NCBI RefSeq assembly: GCF_001707825.1 | Contig: NZ_LYBM01000025.1 | Coordinates: forward strand, 1 to 64,000 | Direction of reading: 5' to 3' | Origin: Veronia pacifica | GTDB lineage: Bacteria > Pseudomonadota > Gammaproteobacteria > Enterobacterales > Vibrionaceae | Length of the DNA: 64,000 nt | Translations under genes and position numbers: made by a program | Shown: positions 28,246-37,838 of the stretch, one piece after another | How the letters are laid out: every line of letters starts with the position of its first letter | How positions within the stretch are numbered: the stretch's first letter is position 1 | Notes under the pieces: model-generated | Told to the model about the DNA's origin: nothing | Databases searched by the model: none | The model's input: the letters and a program-made list of their open reading frames with translations, nothing else

Positions 28246-28650
28246 ATGGCGTTAACAATTTTTTATGATGGTAGTTGCCCTTTATGCGTTGCTGAAATGA
28301 ACCAGTTAAGGCAACTCAACAGCAACAATGCAATCGTTTTTGAGGATATTCTGGCGGATGATTTTGATAGCCGCTATCCGGATATAGACTCTGTAAAAGC
28401 CAAGCAAATACTTCATGCCCGTCTTGATACTGGCGAAATCCTGTTGGGTTTAGACGCGACGGTAAAAGCATGGGCAATGGTCAACAAAAAAGCATGGCTC
28501 AGAGTGCTGAGATGGCCGGTAATTCGCATTGTCGCTGATGCCTGCTACCTGTTTTTTGCTCGACACAGATACAGGATCTCTTGGCTGTTGACGGGTAAAT
28601 CACGCTGCCAGCCCTGTGAAAGTGGTCAATGCGAGATTAAATCCAAGTAG
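28246..28650 (+). CDS. DCC-family (DUF393) thiol-disulfide oxidoreductase
   Basis: A thioredoxin-like protein with DGSCPLCVAEM at its N-terminus, the D-x-x-C-x-x-C motif that names the DCC family. A TTG/ATG-extended frame begins at 28216 without a ribosome site; the ATG at 28246 has GCGGGA 8 nt upstream and places the motif at the usual distance, giving 134 residues. The last ~20 residues carry three further cysteines (CQPCESGQC). It contains a hydrophobic patch near RIVADACYLFF but no signal peptide. Role unknown; neighbours give no clue. Confidence 0.85.
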   Translation: MALTIFYDGSCPLCVAEMNQLRQLNSNNAIVFEDILADDFDSRYPDIDSVKAKQILHARLDTGEILLGLDATVKAWAMVNKKAWLRVLRWPVIRIVADACYLFFARHRYRISWLLTGKSRCQPCESGQCEIKSK

Positions 28651-28766
28651 CAGAACGATATCCAGACACCCGGTCGAAACAATACTCGCCTTGCATTGAA
28701 TGCAACAAGGGTCTTTTAATACAATTATCCACCGATCAGTTGTGCCCATAGTCTGTTCAGTTAACG

Positions 28767-28801
28767 ACACGCCAGCGGTTATTCTACGTCTGCTGGCGTG
28801 T
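28767..28801 (+). terminator. Probable terminator after the DCC gene
   Basis: A perfect 10-bp stem, ACACGCCAGC (28767-28776) / GCTGGCGTGT (28792-28801), with a 15-nt loop, followed by TATCTTTAG. About 115 nt after the DCC stop and 73 nt before modF. Confidence 0.6.
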
Positions 28802-28873
28802 TATCTTTAGCAATAAGAAAAAAATCGACACACTTATATCTGTGAGGCCCAAAAAAGCGAGTAAAACAGGAAA

Positions 28874-30322
28874 ATGATATCTCTCAAGGACGTAAAACAC
28901 ACTCAAGGACAGACACATATCTTCATTGATACCTGGGATATAACCCCTGATCAACACTGGCTGGTGTTTTCAGCAGCGGGTAACCAAGGCACATTGTTGG
29001 CGCAAATGCTGTCGGGAAAACTAAACCCTGAAGTTGGAAATGTGGACGGACTTCCCTCCTCTGTCGGCTTTGTATCTCTGTCTGCTCAGCAGGGACTGCT
29101 GGAAGATGAGCTGGCAAATGATGACACCGACTTCATTGACCAGATTGACCATGGCTCAACGGTTGAAGAGCTGCTCATTGAATACTGTGATGATCGTGGT
29201 TTACTGGAACTGATCCTAAACGATCTTGATCTTGTTCACCTCAGATCCGCTGGATTCCGTCAGCTATCAACGGGAGAGTCACGACGCGTTATGCTTGCCA
29301 GAGCAATCATTAGCCAGCCGGACATTCTTATACTGGACGAACCATACTCTGGTCTTGATGTCTCTCACCGTCACGCCTTGACTGATTACCTTCAGACGTT
29401 ATCAACGTCTATCCAGATTATCGTTTTGTCTTCGCGGTTGGATGATATCCCCGATTTTCTTACTCACGCGGCACTATTCAGTACCCAGTCACCAACATTA
29501 ATGACCCGTGAGCAATGGAACCAACACCCTCTCGTTGCTCAATTACTGGCGCAATCGGGCACAGGCAGTGATGAGATGGCTGAATTAGTCCGAAATAACC
29601 GTCACCAGACCTGCTTGCCAGACCCTTTAGTCACCATCAATAACGGTCGGGTTGCCTACACAGACAAGACTATTTTTCAAGGCGTAAACTGGCAAATACG
29701 ACATGGAGAGCATTGGCAAATACGCGGACCAAATGGCTGCGGTAAAAGCACCCTGCTCGGGCTCATCTTTGGTGACCACCCCCAGTGTTACAGCAATGAT
29801 ATTGAGATATTTGGTTTCAAGCGCGGCAGTGGAGAGACGATTTGGGATATCAAGCGGCACATTGGCATGGTTTCTTCGGCTCTTCATCTTGAATACAGGG
29901 TAAACTGTTCAGCATTAGATACTATTATTTCCGGTTTGCACGATTCGATTGGCCTCTATCAGAAGCCGACGAAAACTGAAAGTGCTCAGGCCATGGAGTG
30001 GTTAAAACTATTCCATATGGAATCACTGGCGAAAACATCCTTCCGTCGCCTGGAGTACGGACAACAACGATTATTACTGATCGCCCGCGCCCTTATTAAG
30101 CGCCCTGCTCTTTTGATTCTCGACGAACCCTATCAGGGGTTGGACTTTTTGGATAGGCTTCTGGTCGCCAATGCACTCGAGATGATTGCGAAAGAAAATC
30201 TCAGTCAACTGCTTCTCGTCTCTCACCACAAAGAAGATGTGATGGCGGGTATCCATCACTTTATAGATTTCGAACCTGAAACAGAGGGATACAGGATCCG
30301 TATCACTCAAAAAACAGACTAA
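28874..30322 (+). CDS. modF: ModF-type tandem ABC ATPase
   Basis: A cytosolic protein with two ABC ATPase domains, matching E. coli ModF (molybdate-linked, formerly PhrA) along its length of 482 residues. The C-terminal domain is complete: GPNGCGKST near residue 285, then SGETIWDIKRHIG, YGQQRLLLIARALI and LLILDEPYQGLD. The N-terminal domain keeps QLSTGESRRVMLARA and LILDEPYSGLD, but its Walker A site reads SAAGNQGT (33-40) and lacks the Lys, so it should bind ATP poorly. ATG at 28874 with AGGAAA upstream. No modABC genes are nearby. Function beyond family membership is not known. Confidence 0.88.
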   Translation: MISLKDVKHTQGQTHIFIDTWDITPDQHWLVFSAAGNQGTLLAQMLSGKLNPEVGNVDGLPSSVGFVSLSAQQGLLEDELANDDTDFIDQIDHGSTVEELLIEYCDDRGLLELILNDLDLVHLRSAGFRQLSTGESRRVMLARAIISQPDILILDEPYSGLDVSHRHALTDYLQTLSTSIQIIVLSSRLDDIPDFLTHAALFSTQSPTLMTREQWNQHPLVAQLLAQSGTGSDEMAELVRNNRHQTCLPDPLVTINNGRVAYTDKTIFQGVNWQIRHGEHWQIRGPNGCGKSTLLGLIFGDHPQCYSNDIEIFGFKRGSGETIWDIKRHIGMVSSALHLEYRVNCSALDTIISGLHDSIGLYQKPTKTESAQAMEWLKLFHMESLAKTSFRRLEYGQQRLLLIARALIKRPALLILDEPYQGLDFLDRLLVANALEMIAKENLSQLLLVSHHKEDVMAGIHHFIDFEPETEGYRIRITQKTD

Positions 30323-30455
30323 CATCGTCGAAAATTAAACCACTCAGAATATCAATGCGGTGAAGTCAGAACTTCGCCGCAAAATTTTTCTCTCTTTCCC
30401 CTGCAAAACGAGTAATCTACTTGCAATTTTGTTCATGCATATCAAGGAAACAGCC

Positions 30456-31754
30456 ATGCAAGATAGCTTTATTGAAGATGGTATTCTCTATCGACAGCAC
30501 ACCTTTTCACTTCCTCTCGATTATGCCCGAACAAGCGAGAAACAAATCAAGGTATTTGCGAGAGAGCTAGTTGATGAAAGCCGACGTGATTGCGAATTAC
30601 CATGGCTGGTGTATTTGCAGGGCGGCCCGGGTTACCCCTCACCTCGTCCCGGAAGTGCTTCAGGCTGGATGAAGCGTGCCTTGAGGGATCACCGAGTTTT
30701 GTTACTCGATCAAAGAGGTACTGGAAATAGTACGCCAGTCACCCATCAGACGTTGGCTCACATGACTGTAGAACAGCAGGTTGATTACCTGAGCCTGTTC
30801 AGAGCTGACAATATTGTTCGCGACGCTGAAGAGATTCGTCAACATATGGGGATCAAAAAATGGTCTCTGCTTGGACAGAGCTTTGGTGGTTTCTGCTCAC
30901 TCACTTATCTGTCCTTTTATCCAGAAAGCCTCAAGCAGGTATACATCACAGGTGGTGTTCCCTCTCTGAGTCGTCACGCTGATGATGTTTATCGCGCGAC
31001 TTACCAACGGGTAAAAGATAAAAATGCAGCCTTTTTTGCCCAGTTCCCGAAAGCACAAACTCTGTGTAGGAAAGTTGCAGACTACTTAGATAACAACGAA
31101 GTAATGTTACCCAATGGACAGAGGTTTACGACACAGCAGTTCCAGCTGATCGGTATAAATTTTGGTGGTAGCGGTGCATACCTGCCTATGTACTATTTGC
31201 TTGAAGAAGCCTTTGTTGACCTTAACGGACAAGAGACTCTCAGCTACACGTTCCTAAACGAAATGCTGGCCCAGCAGTCTTATCAGACCAACCCCATATA
31301 CGCCATTTTGCATGAACCCATTTATAACCAGCAATTCGCATCTCAATGGTCCGCAAACCGGGTCAGAAATACTGAATATCCAGAGTTCAATTATCAAGCA
31401 GGCCAACCGTTTCTGTTTACAGGAGAAATGGTTTTCCCTTGGATGTTCGAACAACTGAATAACCTCAAACCACTCAAGCAGGCTGCAGAAAAATTAGCTG
31501 AAAAGTCAGACTGGTCAAATGTCTACAACCCTGAACAACTGTCGAAAAACAAGGTACCTGTGGCCTGTGCCGTTTACGCCGACGATATGTATGTAGAAAT
31601 GGATTATTCTCGCGAAACGCTTCGTAACATTCCAAATAGTAAAGCGTGGATAACGAATGAGTATGAACACAACGGTCTCAGAGCAGACGGTGAGAGAATT
31701 CTGGACAAGTTAATATCAATGGCCGACAGCATTGAGGCATTGCCTACAAGTTAA
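30456..31754 (+). CDS. Proline iminopeptidase (S33 alpha/beta hydrolase)
   Basis: Removes N-terminal proline, or a related residue, from peptides in the cytosol. The oxyanion region is QGGPGYPSPRP, followed by LLLDQRGTGNSTPV and the nucleophile Ser142 in GQSFGGFCS. The catalytic Asp is expected in VYADDMYVEMD and the His in EYEHNGLR. A longer frame starts at 30360, but the ATG at 30456 has AAGGAAACAGCC before it and aligns with family N-termini, giving 432 residues, the size of the Aeromonas/Xanthomonas-type enzymes. Confidence 0.88.
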   Translation: MQDSFIEDGILYRQHTFSLPLDYARTSEKQIKVFARELVDESRRDCELPWLVYLQGGPGYPSPRPGSASGWMKRALRDHRVLLLDQRGTGNSTPVTHQTLAHMTVEQQVDYLSLFRADNIVRDAEEIRQHMGIKKWSLLGQSFGGFCSLTYLSFYPESLKQVYITGGVPSLSRHADDVYRATYQRVKDKNAAFFAQFPKAQTLCRKVADYLDNNEVMLPNGQRFTTQQFQLIGINFGGSGAYLPMYYLLEEAFVDLNGQETLSYTFLNEMLAQQSYQTNPIYAILHEPIYNQQFASQWSANRVRNTEYPEFNYQAGQPFLFTGEMVFPWMFEQLNNLKPLKQAAEKLAEKSDWSNVYNPEQLSKNKVPVACAVYADDMYVEMDYSRETLRNIPNSKAWITNEYEHNGLRADGERILDKLISMADSIEALPTS

Positions 31755-31774
31755 AAAACATACATGCGCTTAAG

Positions 31775-31796
31775 TAAAGTGGGGACTCCCCCTTTA
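31775..31796 (+). terminator. Probable terminator after the iminopeptidase gene
   Basis: TAAAG-GGGG pairs with CCCC-CTTTA across a 3-nt loop with one bulge on each side, 20 nt after the stop; TTATTA follows. Confidence 0.5.
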
Positions 31797-31989
31797 TTAC
31801 CCTGTGATGCTATTTTTGTGAAACAACAATGTAAGTACACTTTTCAAGACATTTGTCATTAAATTTAATACGCATTTCAACCCCTAAAAAACAATGCTGT
31901 GATTTTCCACCGAGCTTTTATCCCTCGATGTCGAAGCACAATTCATTTGATGAGAAAATAATAGCGTTTGAACTGCAATGTATCTGACT

Positions 31990-32364
31990 ATGAACAAATA
32001 TTTACCATTAGCATTTTTGATTTGTCTTTCTTTACCAGCCATTGTCACTGGCTTCGAAGATGAAGAGATCAAAGACACTTCATTGAGCCCAGAAGATGCA
32101 TCATTTCTGCTCTCACGAAGAAGCAAAAACGAGGAAACAACCTGCCGTGACCTCTTTACCCAAAACATGCTGCAACGTCAGATAAAATTCAGTAATAAGG
32201 AAGTCGATGTCGACGACAGGCGAATGGCTGAAATTCAGATTGAAGAAGCGCGGAAAACACTTTCAGAAACTCACAGCTTCTGTCTGGCGAACAAAAAACT
32301 GGTTATGCTTCATGACCTGCCAAGAGATACTGAGAAAGGCCAAATCCACTTTGAGGGATACTGA
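31990..32364 (+). CDS. Small secreted protein of unknown function
   Basis: Not recognised. A 124-residue frame from the ATG at 31990 (an ATG four codons earlier is also possible). The N-terminus MNKYLPLAFLICLSLPAIVTG is a clear signal peptide. The mature part is acidic then helical, with two cysteines (TTCRDLF and SFCLANK) that could form a disulfide in the periplasm. No ribosome site is convincing. Confidence 0.6.
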   Translation: MNKYLPLAFLICLSLPAIVTGFEDEEIKDTSLSPEDASFLLSRRSKNEETTCRDLFTQNMLQRQIKFSNKEVDVDDRRMAEIQIEEARKTLSETHSFCLANKKLVMLHDLPRDTEKGQIHFEGY

Positions 32365-32581
32365 TCAAAAGCCACTGATCTTGTTAATAATATTTACCAC
32401 ACAAACCTTCACTGATTAGACTGCCGAATCAATTAGCAGACTTGACTAAAAAGAACACTTTCCTTTTCTTTCAATTTGCCGTAAAAATGCCAGAAAATTA
32501 TGAAAACACATCGGTTGTGTTTCACTTCAAACGCTATTTTTCCTCTTGCTGGTTGCTCTCTAATTATTGGATTTAACGACA

Positions 32582-33502
32582 ATGACAAACCGAAAAAGCG
32601 GCAATGTGCTTGCTGCTCTGGCATTTGTTCTTTGGGGATTTGTGCCCCTCTACTATCAATTCATCCCAAATGCAGCAATGGACGAGATGGCTGCGATCCG
32701 CGTTATCGTCTCAGTGCCGATTCTTCTCTTAGCATCTCTACTTATCACTCGCCGTCTGCCAGACATGCAACAAATCTGGCAAGATAAGAAATCGTTCCTG
32801 TATTCATCACTTGCCACAGTGATGATGACGATTTCCTGGGTCGCATTTATCTGGGCATTGACAAATAATAAGGTCCTTGAAGCAAGTATGGGCTTCTTCA
32901 TCAACCCATTAATTGTCATTTCCTTGGGCGTATTGTTTCTCAAAGAGCAACTCAGTATGGGCCAGCGATTTGCGGTCAGCCTCGCTGCAATGGGGCTGAG
33001 TTATCAAATCTGGCAATATGGTGAGCTGCCCGTCAGTGCCCTTTTAATGGCGATATTTTTCGCCTTGTATGGCCTAAGTAAAAAGAAGGTTGCTTACAGC
33101 ACACTCACAAGCCTCTTCGTTGAACACTTGGTGTTATTACCAATTGCTTTGGTTTACATGGTGTATAAAATAGCGACGGGTACAAGCGTAGCCATTGATT
33201 TTTCGTCAATGACGACAACGACTACCCTGATGCTCTACATCGGCGCTGCACCCATGACACTGATTCCCCTGTTTATATTTAATGCTGCAGTCAAACGAAC
33301 ATCATTATCAATGATAGGGTTTATGCAATATCTCGAGCCGAGCTTACAGTTTCTTTGTGCTGTACTTCTTTTCGGCGAAGTATTTGATGAAGTTAAGATC
33401 GTCAGTTTTGGACTCATCTGGCTTGGGCTGGCAATTACTGTCTTAGAGGGAATTTTAAAAATTAGAAAGCGTTATTCAGGTATCAGCCCAAATCACCTAT
33501 GA
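32582..33502 (+). CDS. rarD: RarD-type EamA/DMT transporter
   Basis: A 306-residue inner-membrane protein with ten hydrophobic helices. The N-terminus AALAFVLWGFVPLYYQF matches the RarD group of the drug/metabolite transporter superfamily, as do EASMGFFINPLI, LKEQLSMGQR and GFMQYLEPSLQFLC. The frame can start five codons earlier at a TTG, but the ATG at 32582 is the natural start. It is followed by a terminator, so it is a single-gene unit. Substrate unknown (chloramphenicol-sensitivity name only). Confidence 0.88.
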   Translation: MTNRKSGNVLAALAFVLWGFVPLYYQFIPNAAMDEMAAIRVIVSVPILLLASLLITRRLPDMQQIWQDKKSFLYSSLATVMMTISWVAFIWALTNNKVLEASMGFFINPLIVISLGVLFLKEQLSMGQRFAVSLAAMGLSYQIWQYGELPVSALLMAIFFALYGLSKKKVAYSTLTSLFVEHLVLLPIALVYMVYKIATGTSVAIDFSSMTTTTTLMLYIGAAPMTLIPLFIFNAAVKRTSLSMIGFMQYLEPSLQFLCAVLLFGEVFDEVKIVSFGLIWLGLAITVLEGILKIRKRYSGISPNHL

Positions 33503-33530
33503 CATTCGCTACACATATAGACGAACACTA

Positions 33531-33581
33531 CCGGTTTATTTAATTTCGTATATTGTTTTGAAATAAATAAGCCGGTTTTTT
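33531..33581 (+). terminator. Rho-independent terminator of rarD
   Basis: CCGGTTTATTT (33531-33541) pairs with AAATAAGCCGG (33565-33575), one U-G wobble, followed directly by T6. Confidence 0.75.
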
Positions 33582-33604
33582 CCTTACTAAACGTTCTTGT
33601 ATAG

Positions 33605-34276
33605 TCATACCCTAGTATCCACAATATCCACCTCAGGTGGGCTTCGTGTAATTTTGGCAAATCGGTATTTAAAGTCACCTAATGATAAACTCAGGATCTG
33701 CTTCGCCACCCACTCCGGGTCAAGATAATCCGTCATTTCCTTTTCAAGAGGCCAGAATGAAGTATTCATCCCAGAAGGTGCAGCAACAACAACCTTTCCA
33801 ATTTCAGGATCCAGTGATAACGATTCGCCCAACATACCTAATGATGCTTTCGCCATGGTATAGATGGGCTCTCTCTTCTTGGCGGTATAATGAGCGCTTG
33901 AGGTAATAAAAAGTAAGTTAATGGGTCGACGTTGTCTCTTTTTTAATTCGCGAACTAAAACTGCAGGTACGAGCGAACTAATGTTAATCATGGTCAGAAT
34001 ATCTTTATCAGTATGTTCTTCGATAGTGCCTTCCAGCGCAAAGCCAGCGCAGTAAACCAGAGTTGAAATTTCTCCCACCTGCTCTATCAATGTGGCTACT
34101 TCCCGAAAAATCTGTTGGCTATCTTCAGTAATTGACAGTTCATAAAAATCCAGATCAGAAATATTCGGGTCTCTTCTGCCTGTAATAACAACATGATTAC
34201 TTTGACTAGAATAATTTTTTGCTAGTGACAAGCCTAGTCCAGATGTACCACCAATAACCAGAATCTGCTCTTTCAT
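33605..34276 (-). CDS. Short-chain dehydrogenase/reductase
   Basis: A 223-residue classical SDR. The nucleotide site is VIGGTSGLGLSLA followed by ITGRRD, which suggests NADP(H). The catalytic Ser is in FITSSAHYT, and the Tyr-x3-Lys is YTMAK. The catalytic Asn region (TMINISS) is present. Soluble and monocistronic on the minus strand, convergent with rarD. The ATG at 34276 is the natural start. Substrate unknown. Confidence 0.85.
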   Translation of the reverse strand: MKEQILVIGGTSGLGLSLAKNYSSQSNHVVITGRRDPNISDLDFYELSITEDSQQIFREVATLIEQVGEISTLVYCAGFALEGTIEEHTDKDILTMINISSLVPAVLVRELKKRQRRPINLLFITSSAHYTAKKREPIYTMAKASLGMLGESLSLDPEIGKVVVAAPSGMNTSFWPLEKEMTDYLDPEWVAKQILSLSLGDFKYRFAKITRSPPEVDIVDTRV

Positions 34277-34757
34277 TTATTTTCCCTCACAGATTTCATA
34301 AAAAAAATTTAACGATAAGTAATGTATTCTTAGTGGATACAGGTATATTTTTTGATATTATGAAAAAGACAGGGGTAATATTTACATCCATAATATTAAA
34401 CCTAAAAAAATAATAACTTATAGTTAATCACCTTTTACAAATTAATGAAGCAAAATAAAGGCCACCCAACTATAAATATAAAACCACTTCACTACTAACA
34501 TATCCTTACGTCAAATTTTATAACCAGCAAGCTAAACATATCTTACGTTTATAACAAAAGTTATTTTTATGAATTAATATCATTAAGTTTCACTTGTGAT
34601 ATTTTTGTCCCGTTCAGAGAATGTTGTTATCTAATTTATCAAAACATGATAAAGATTCTCAATCGATGTAGAATGTTATTCGATTTATTGCATAATAAAC
34701 CCTGAGAGTGCAGCCGTTATTGGCGTTTTCACATTACAACATTTTAGAGATTTTGGT
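34277..34757. other. AT-rich divergent intergenic region
   Basis: About 480 bp, mostly A and T from 34300 to 34600, between the divergent SDR gene and a small gene. Promoters for both must lie here; I see no specific operator or gene. Confidence 0.5.
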
Positions 34758-35027
34758 ATGAAAAACTATTACAAAACGCGCTACGAAACAATTGATGGAG
34801 AGAGTGTTGAACTTGATGCCAAGACAATTATGGTGGAAATGCCTGGTATAGGCGAAATAACAATATGCCTCGAGCATAACAAAGACGGTATTGGATTGTT
34901 AAATCAAGGGGTTGTCGATGATGATGGTGAAGTATCAGAGTTTTGCACTTTAGTTGTTAGGCCAGGAGCGTGTAACGTAATTTCTGTGAATCTTGAGTCT
35001 CAGCTACGCCCTCAGAAATCTGGATAA
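34758..35027 (+). CDS. Small hypothetical acidic protein
   Basis: Not recognised. 89 residues, starting MKNYYKTRYETIDGES, with mostly beta-strand pattern (KTIMVEMPGIGEITICLEHN) and an acidic turn VVDDDGEVSE. No signal peptide. The start has a weak GAGATTTTGG site. Expressed alone. Possibly a marine or Vibrio-specific protein. Confidence 0.6.
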   Translation: MKNYYKTRYETIDGESVELDAKTIMVEMPGIGEITICLEHNKDGIGLLNQGVVDDDGEVSEFCTLVVRPGACNVISVNLESQLRPQKSG

Positions 35028-35290
35028 ATTGTTATCACTTTCGACTGGGGAAGCATGTAACAATGATTTGTACTAAAAATGAGGTTATCGATTGTTTAAT
35101 CCAACCTCTAGATTGCAGGTCAGCGCTACTCCAGAAGAAAACTAACTCATTTTGGAATATAGGTTTGTAGGCGCATGAACCTTGCATTTTTCCATTGACG
35201 AGTAGAATAAGCCTTGCAAAAGTCATCTCAACTTTTCGTTGATAACGATGAAATCATACCGAATATATTAATGACAAAGGCAGCAGACCA

Positions 35291-35857
35291 ATGCAAATTG
35301 CCGTTAAAATTAAACTGAAGAGTCTCATAAAATGTTATGTCTTATTCTTCAGTCTCATTATTTACCTACCTTCCGCATTCTCTGACAGCTTTGTGAGAGT
35401 CAATGCACTTGGCGGAAAGGTATCTCTGCTGGTACCGGAAAATTTCAGTCCAATGTCAGAAGATATCATTAAGGTGAAATATCCGTCCTCAAGACGGCCG
35501 TCTGAAGTACTCAGTGATAAGACTGGCAGTGTGACTCTGGCGTTTAATCACACAAACAACGCGATGAGTGTTTCTGATATCAAATCAGCACATTCTTACA
35601 TATCTAAAATGTTTCGCAATACATATCCCAGTGCCATATGGTTTAGGGATGAAATCATTGAGCAGAACGGACACGTGTATATGGTAATGGAGTTGATAAC
35701 GCCAGTACAGGATACCAATATACATAATATTATTTACGGAACATCGGTTGATAATCGGTATTTATTAACATCATTCAACACAACTGTTGAACAATCAGAA
35801 GAATGGCTACCGTTAGGAAAGAAAATGATGGCTTCGCTAACAGTAGTTAATAAGTGA
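35291..35857 (+). CDS. Exported hypothetical protein, 188 residues
   Basis: Not recognised. A signal peptide (LKSLIKCYVLFFSLIIYLPSAFS, cleavage near residue 31) is followed by ~155 residues with alternating strands. The sequence KVSLLVPENFSPMSEDIIKVKYP resembles the start of periplasmic PsbP- or DUF1795-like folds, but I would not name it. No Cys in the lipobox position. No partner gene adjacent. Confidence 0.7.
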   Translation: MQIAVKIKLKSLIKCYVLFFSLIIYLPSAFSDSFVRVNALGGKVSLLVPENFSPMSEDIIKVKYPSSRRPSEVLSDKTGSVTLAFNHTNNAMSVSDIKSAHSYISKMFRNTYPSAIWFRDEIIEQNGHVYMVMELITPVQDTNIHNIIYGTSVDNRYLLTSFNTTVEQSEEWLPLGKKMMASLTVVNK

Positions 35858-36231
35858 TAGACAACTTTAAAACATATATCATCAAGTTACATTCAATTCA
35901 TAAATAAAATGAATGATGCTGGCTAGGGGGGAGGAATCTATAGAACGTCTCCCTGTAACTCGCATCAATATGACTTCTAGTCCACAAGACATGCTATTTT
36001 AGTAATCAAATACTCTCACCTTATATAACGACTAAAGTTACTGAAAAAACCACATCTAATCTGGTTGTATAAAGACATCGACCAATTCTTACACGCTAAA
36101 AGATAATTTCATATCAAATTATTAATGACCATCAATCAATATTTTTTAATTGAGAACGTTTTGCGAGAAATCTGAGAAGATTGCAGTTAATTAACGACTT
36201 ACGATATAGAAAATTTCGGAGGAGTTAAGTT
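35858..36231. other. Intergenic region upstream of the spondin pair
   Basis: About 370 bp, no gene seen. It must contain the promoter of the two spondin-domain genes; nothing specific was picked out. Confidence 0.45.
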
Positions 36232-36903
36232 ATGAACAAAAAATTATCAGCCAGCCTCATTGGTACCTCAGTTGGCATCATGTTCTCAGGAAGTGTCGCT
36301 GCAGCAACACTTGAAATCACCATTCAAAATCAATCTAAAGGACTTTACTTTACGCCTGTCCTCGCATCAGCACATGACAGTACAGTTTCATTTTTTAAGG
36401 CGGGTGAGAGTGCATCAGACGCGTTGAAAGCCTTGGCAGAGGGAGGAGATTTTTCCGGTCTTGCCAGTGCGGTTGGCAACGCAGGTGGCGTGAATGTGGA
36501 AAATGCCTCACAGGGTCCCATTGCACCGGGTGCGAGCGCATCGTTTTCCATTGATTCTGGCGACAATCCCTACTTATCCATTGCCTCAATGATTCTCCCC
36601 TCGAACGATGGCTTTATAGGTGTTAATCAGTGGAAAATTCCATCGAGGTCTGGAACATACAAGGTTTATCTAAATGGCTATGACGCTGGTACAGAGGCAA
36701 ATGATGAATTAAAAAGCAGCATTCCCAATCCTCCATTTCTAGAAGGCAAACTTGGAGATAACGGAAGTGGCGTGGAAACAAATAATACCAACACCAATAT
36801 ACACATCCATCCCGGTAACCTTGGTGGCCAAAATAGCGACTTTGACGCAACCCAACACAGATGGCTTAACCCCCTTGCAAGCCTGACTGTCACCGTCAAG
36901 TAA
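36232..36903 (+). CDS. Secreted spondin-domain protein
   Basis: A 223-residue exported protein. The signal peptide ends near SGSVAA. The mature part fits the bacterial spondin_N domain: ITIQNQSKGLYFTPVLASAHD, FKAGESASDALKALAEGG, then a Gly/Ala-rich loop, SIASMILPSNDGFIG and NGYDAGTE. The acidic tail holds HIHPGNLGG and ends in SLTVTVK. The ATG has an excellent GGAGGAG site. The next gene, 12 nt on, encodes a lipidated homologue, so the two are co-expressed. Bacterial spondin domains are thought to be surface or matrix proteins; the role here is unknown. Confidence 0.85.
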   Translation: MNKKLSASLIGTSVGIMFSGSVAAATLEITIQNQSKGLYFTPVLASAHDSTVSFFKAGESASDALKALAEGGDFSGLASAVGNAGGVNVENASQGPIAPGASASFSIDSGDNPYLSIASMILPSNDGFIGVNQWKIPSRSGTYKVYLNGYDAGTEANDELKSSIPNPPFLEGKLGDNGSGVETNNTNTNIHIHPGNLGGQNSDFDATQHRWLNPLASLTVTVK

Positions 36904-36914
36904 CTGGAGGGCAT

Positions 36915-37595
36915 ATGAAAAAGCATTATTTAGCAACATTGTCTCTGGTCGGTATCCTGACGGGGTGTCCAGATTCGAATCCCGAGCAAACATTTACCGT
37001 TACCGTTGAAAATCATACGTCTGCGCAGCCCCTGTCTCCACTTACAGTGGTTGCCTATAAAGATAACTTCTCTCTTTATGAAGTAGGAAAACCTGCATCT
37101 GTAGCGTTGGAAAGGGTGGCTGAAGGAGGAGATAACTCAGCACTTCTGGCAATAAAGCAAGGCGATGACCGGGTAACTTATACCGCTTCTGGTCGTGGGC
37201 CTGTTGCCCCTGGAGCATCTCAAACTGTTGAGATTAGTGTTAGACCCAATCATGCACCTTACGCATCAGTAGCGACCATGTTGGTTAACACGAATGACGC
37301 TTTTGCTGGCCATAACGCCTTACCACTCCGTTTTATGTCAACCGGACAAAGCTATTCGTATTACTTAAATACTTACGATGCAGGAACAGAGGAAAATACT
37401 GAAACCGCTGGTTCCATACCCGGGCCCGCGGGCGGCGGTGAGGGTTTTAATGCATCAAGGGAAAATGACAACGACGCAGTGAGTATTCATCCCGGTGTGA
37501 TAAGTGCTGATGATGTACTCCCGACGTCAGCGTTACAGTCACAACACAGATTTCAAAACAAGAGCATCAGAATCACAGTAACACGTACCAAATAA
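36915..37595 (+). CDS. Spondin-domain lipoprotein
   Basis: A 226-residue paralogue of the preceding gene. It begins MKKHYLATLSLVGILTGCPDS: the lipobox LTGC gives a lipidated Cys18 followed by Pro. The same domain follows (FTVTVENHTSAQPLSPLTVVAYKD, YEVGKPASVALERVAEGGD, ATMLVNTNDAFAGHNALP, YDAGTEENTE) and ends SIRITVTRTK. It has a GGAGGGC ribosome site. One copy is soluble and secreted and the other membrane-anchored, which suggests a pair that acts together. A terminator follows. Confidence 0.85.
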   Translation: MKKHYLATLSLVGILTGCPDSNPEQTFTVTVENHTSAQPLSPLTVVAYKDNFSLYEVGKPASVALERVAEGGDNSALLAIKQGDDRVTYTASGRGPVAPGASQTVEISVRPNHAPYASVATMLVNTNDAFAGHNALPLRFMSTGQSYSYYLNTYDAGTEENTETAGSIPGPAGGGEGFNASRENDNDAVSIHPGVISADDVLPTSALQSQHRFQNKSIRITVTRTK

Positions 37596-37628
37596 CAACG
37601 ACGTAGTGATATGCCGTGTAGAGGCATT

Positions 37629-37658
37629 GCTCCCTTTTTGCCCAAAGGGAGCTTTTTT
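37629..37658 (+). terminator. Rho-independent terminator of the spondin operon
   Basis: GCTCCCTTT (37629-37637) pairs with AAAGGGAGC (37644-37652) around a 6-nt loop and is followed by T6 (37653-37658). Confidence 0.9.
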
Positions 37659-37838
37659 ATTTGATCTCAGTACTGAGCATCGCATGGAATAGTCATGTAA
37701 TTTACCTTCACTACTCCACCATCACTCTCATATCTACCTAATTTCTCATCATTAACAGGTGCAAAACCCTTTCTGACATCTTCATAATGCCATTCAAAGC
37801 TAACTCAATTAGCAACAAAAGTTGTAAAGATAAACAGC

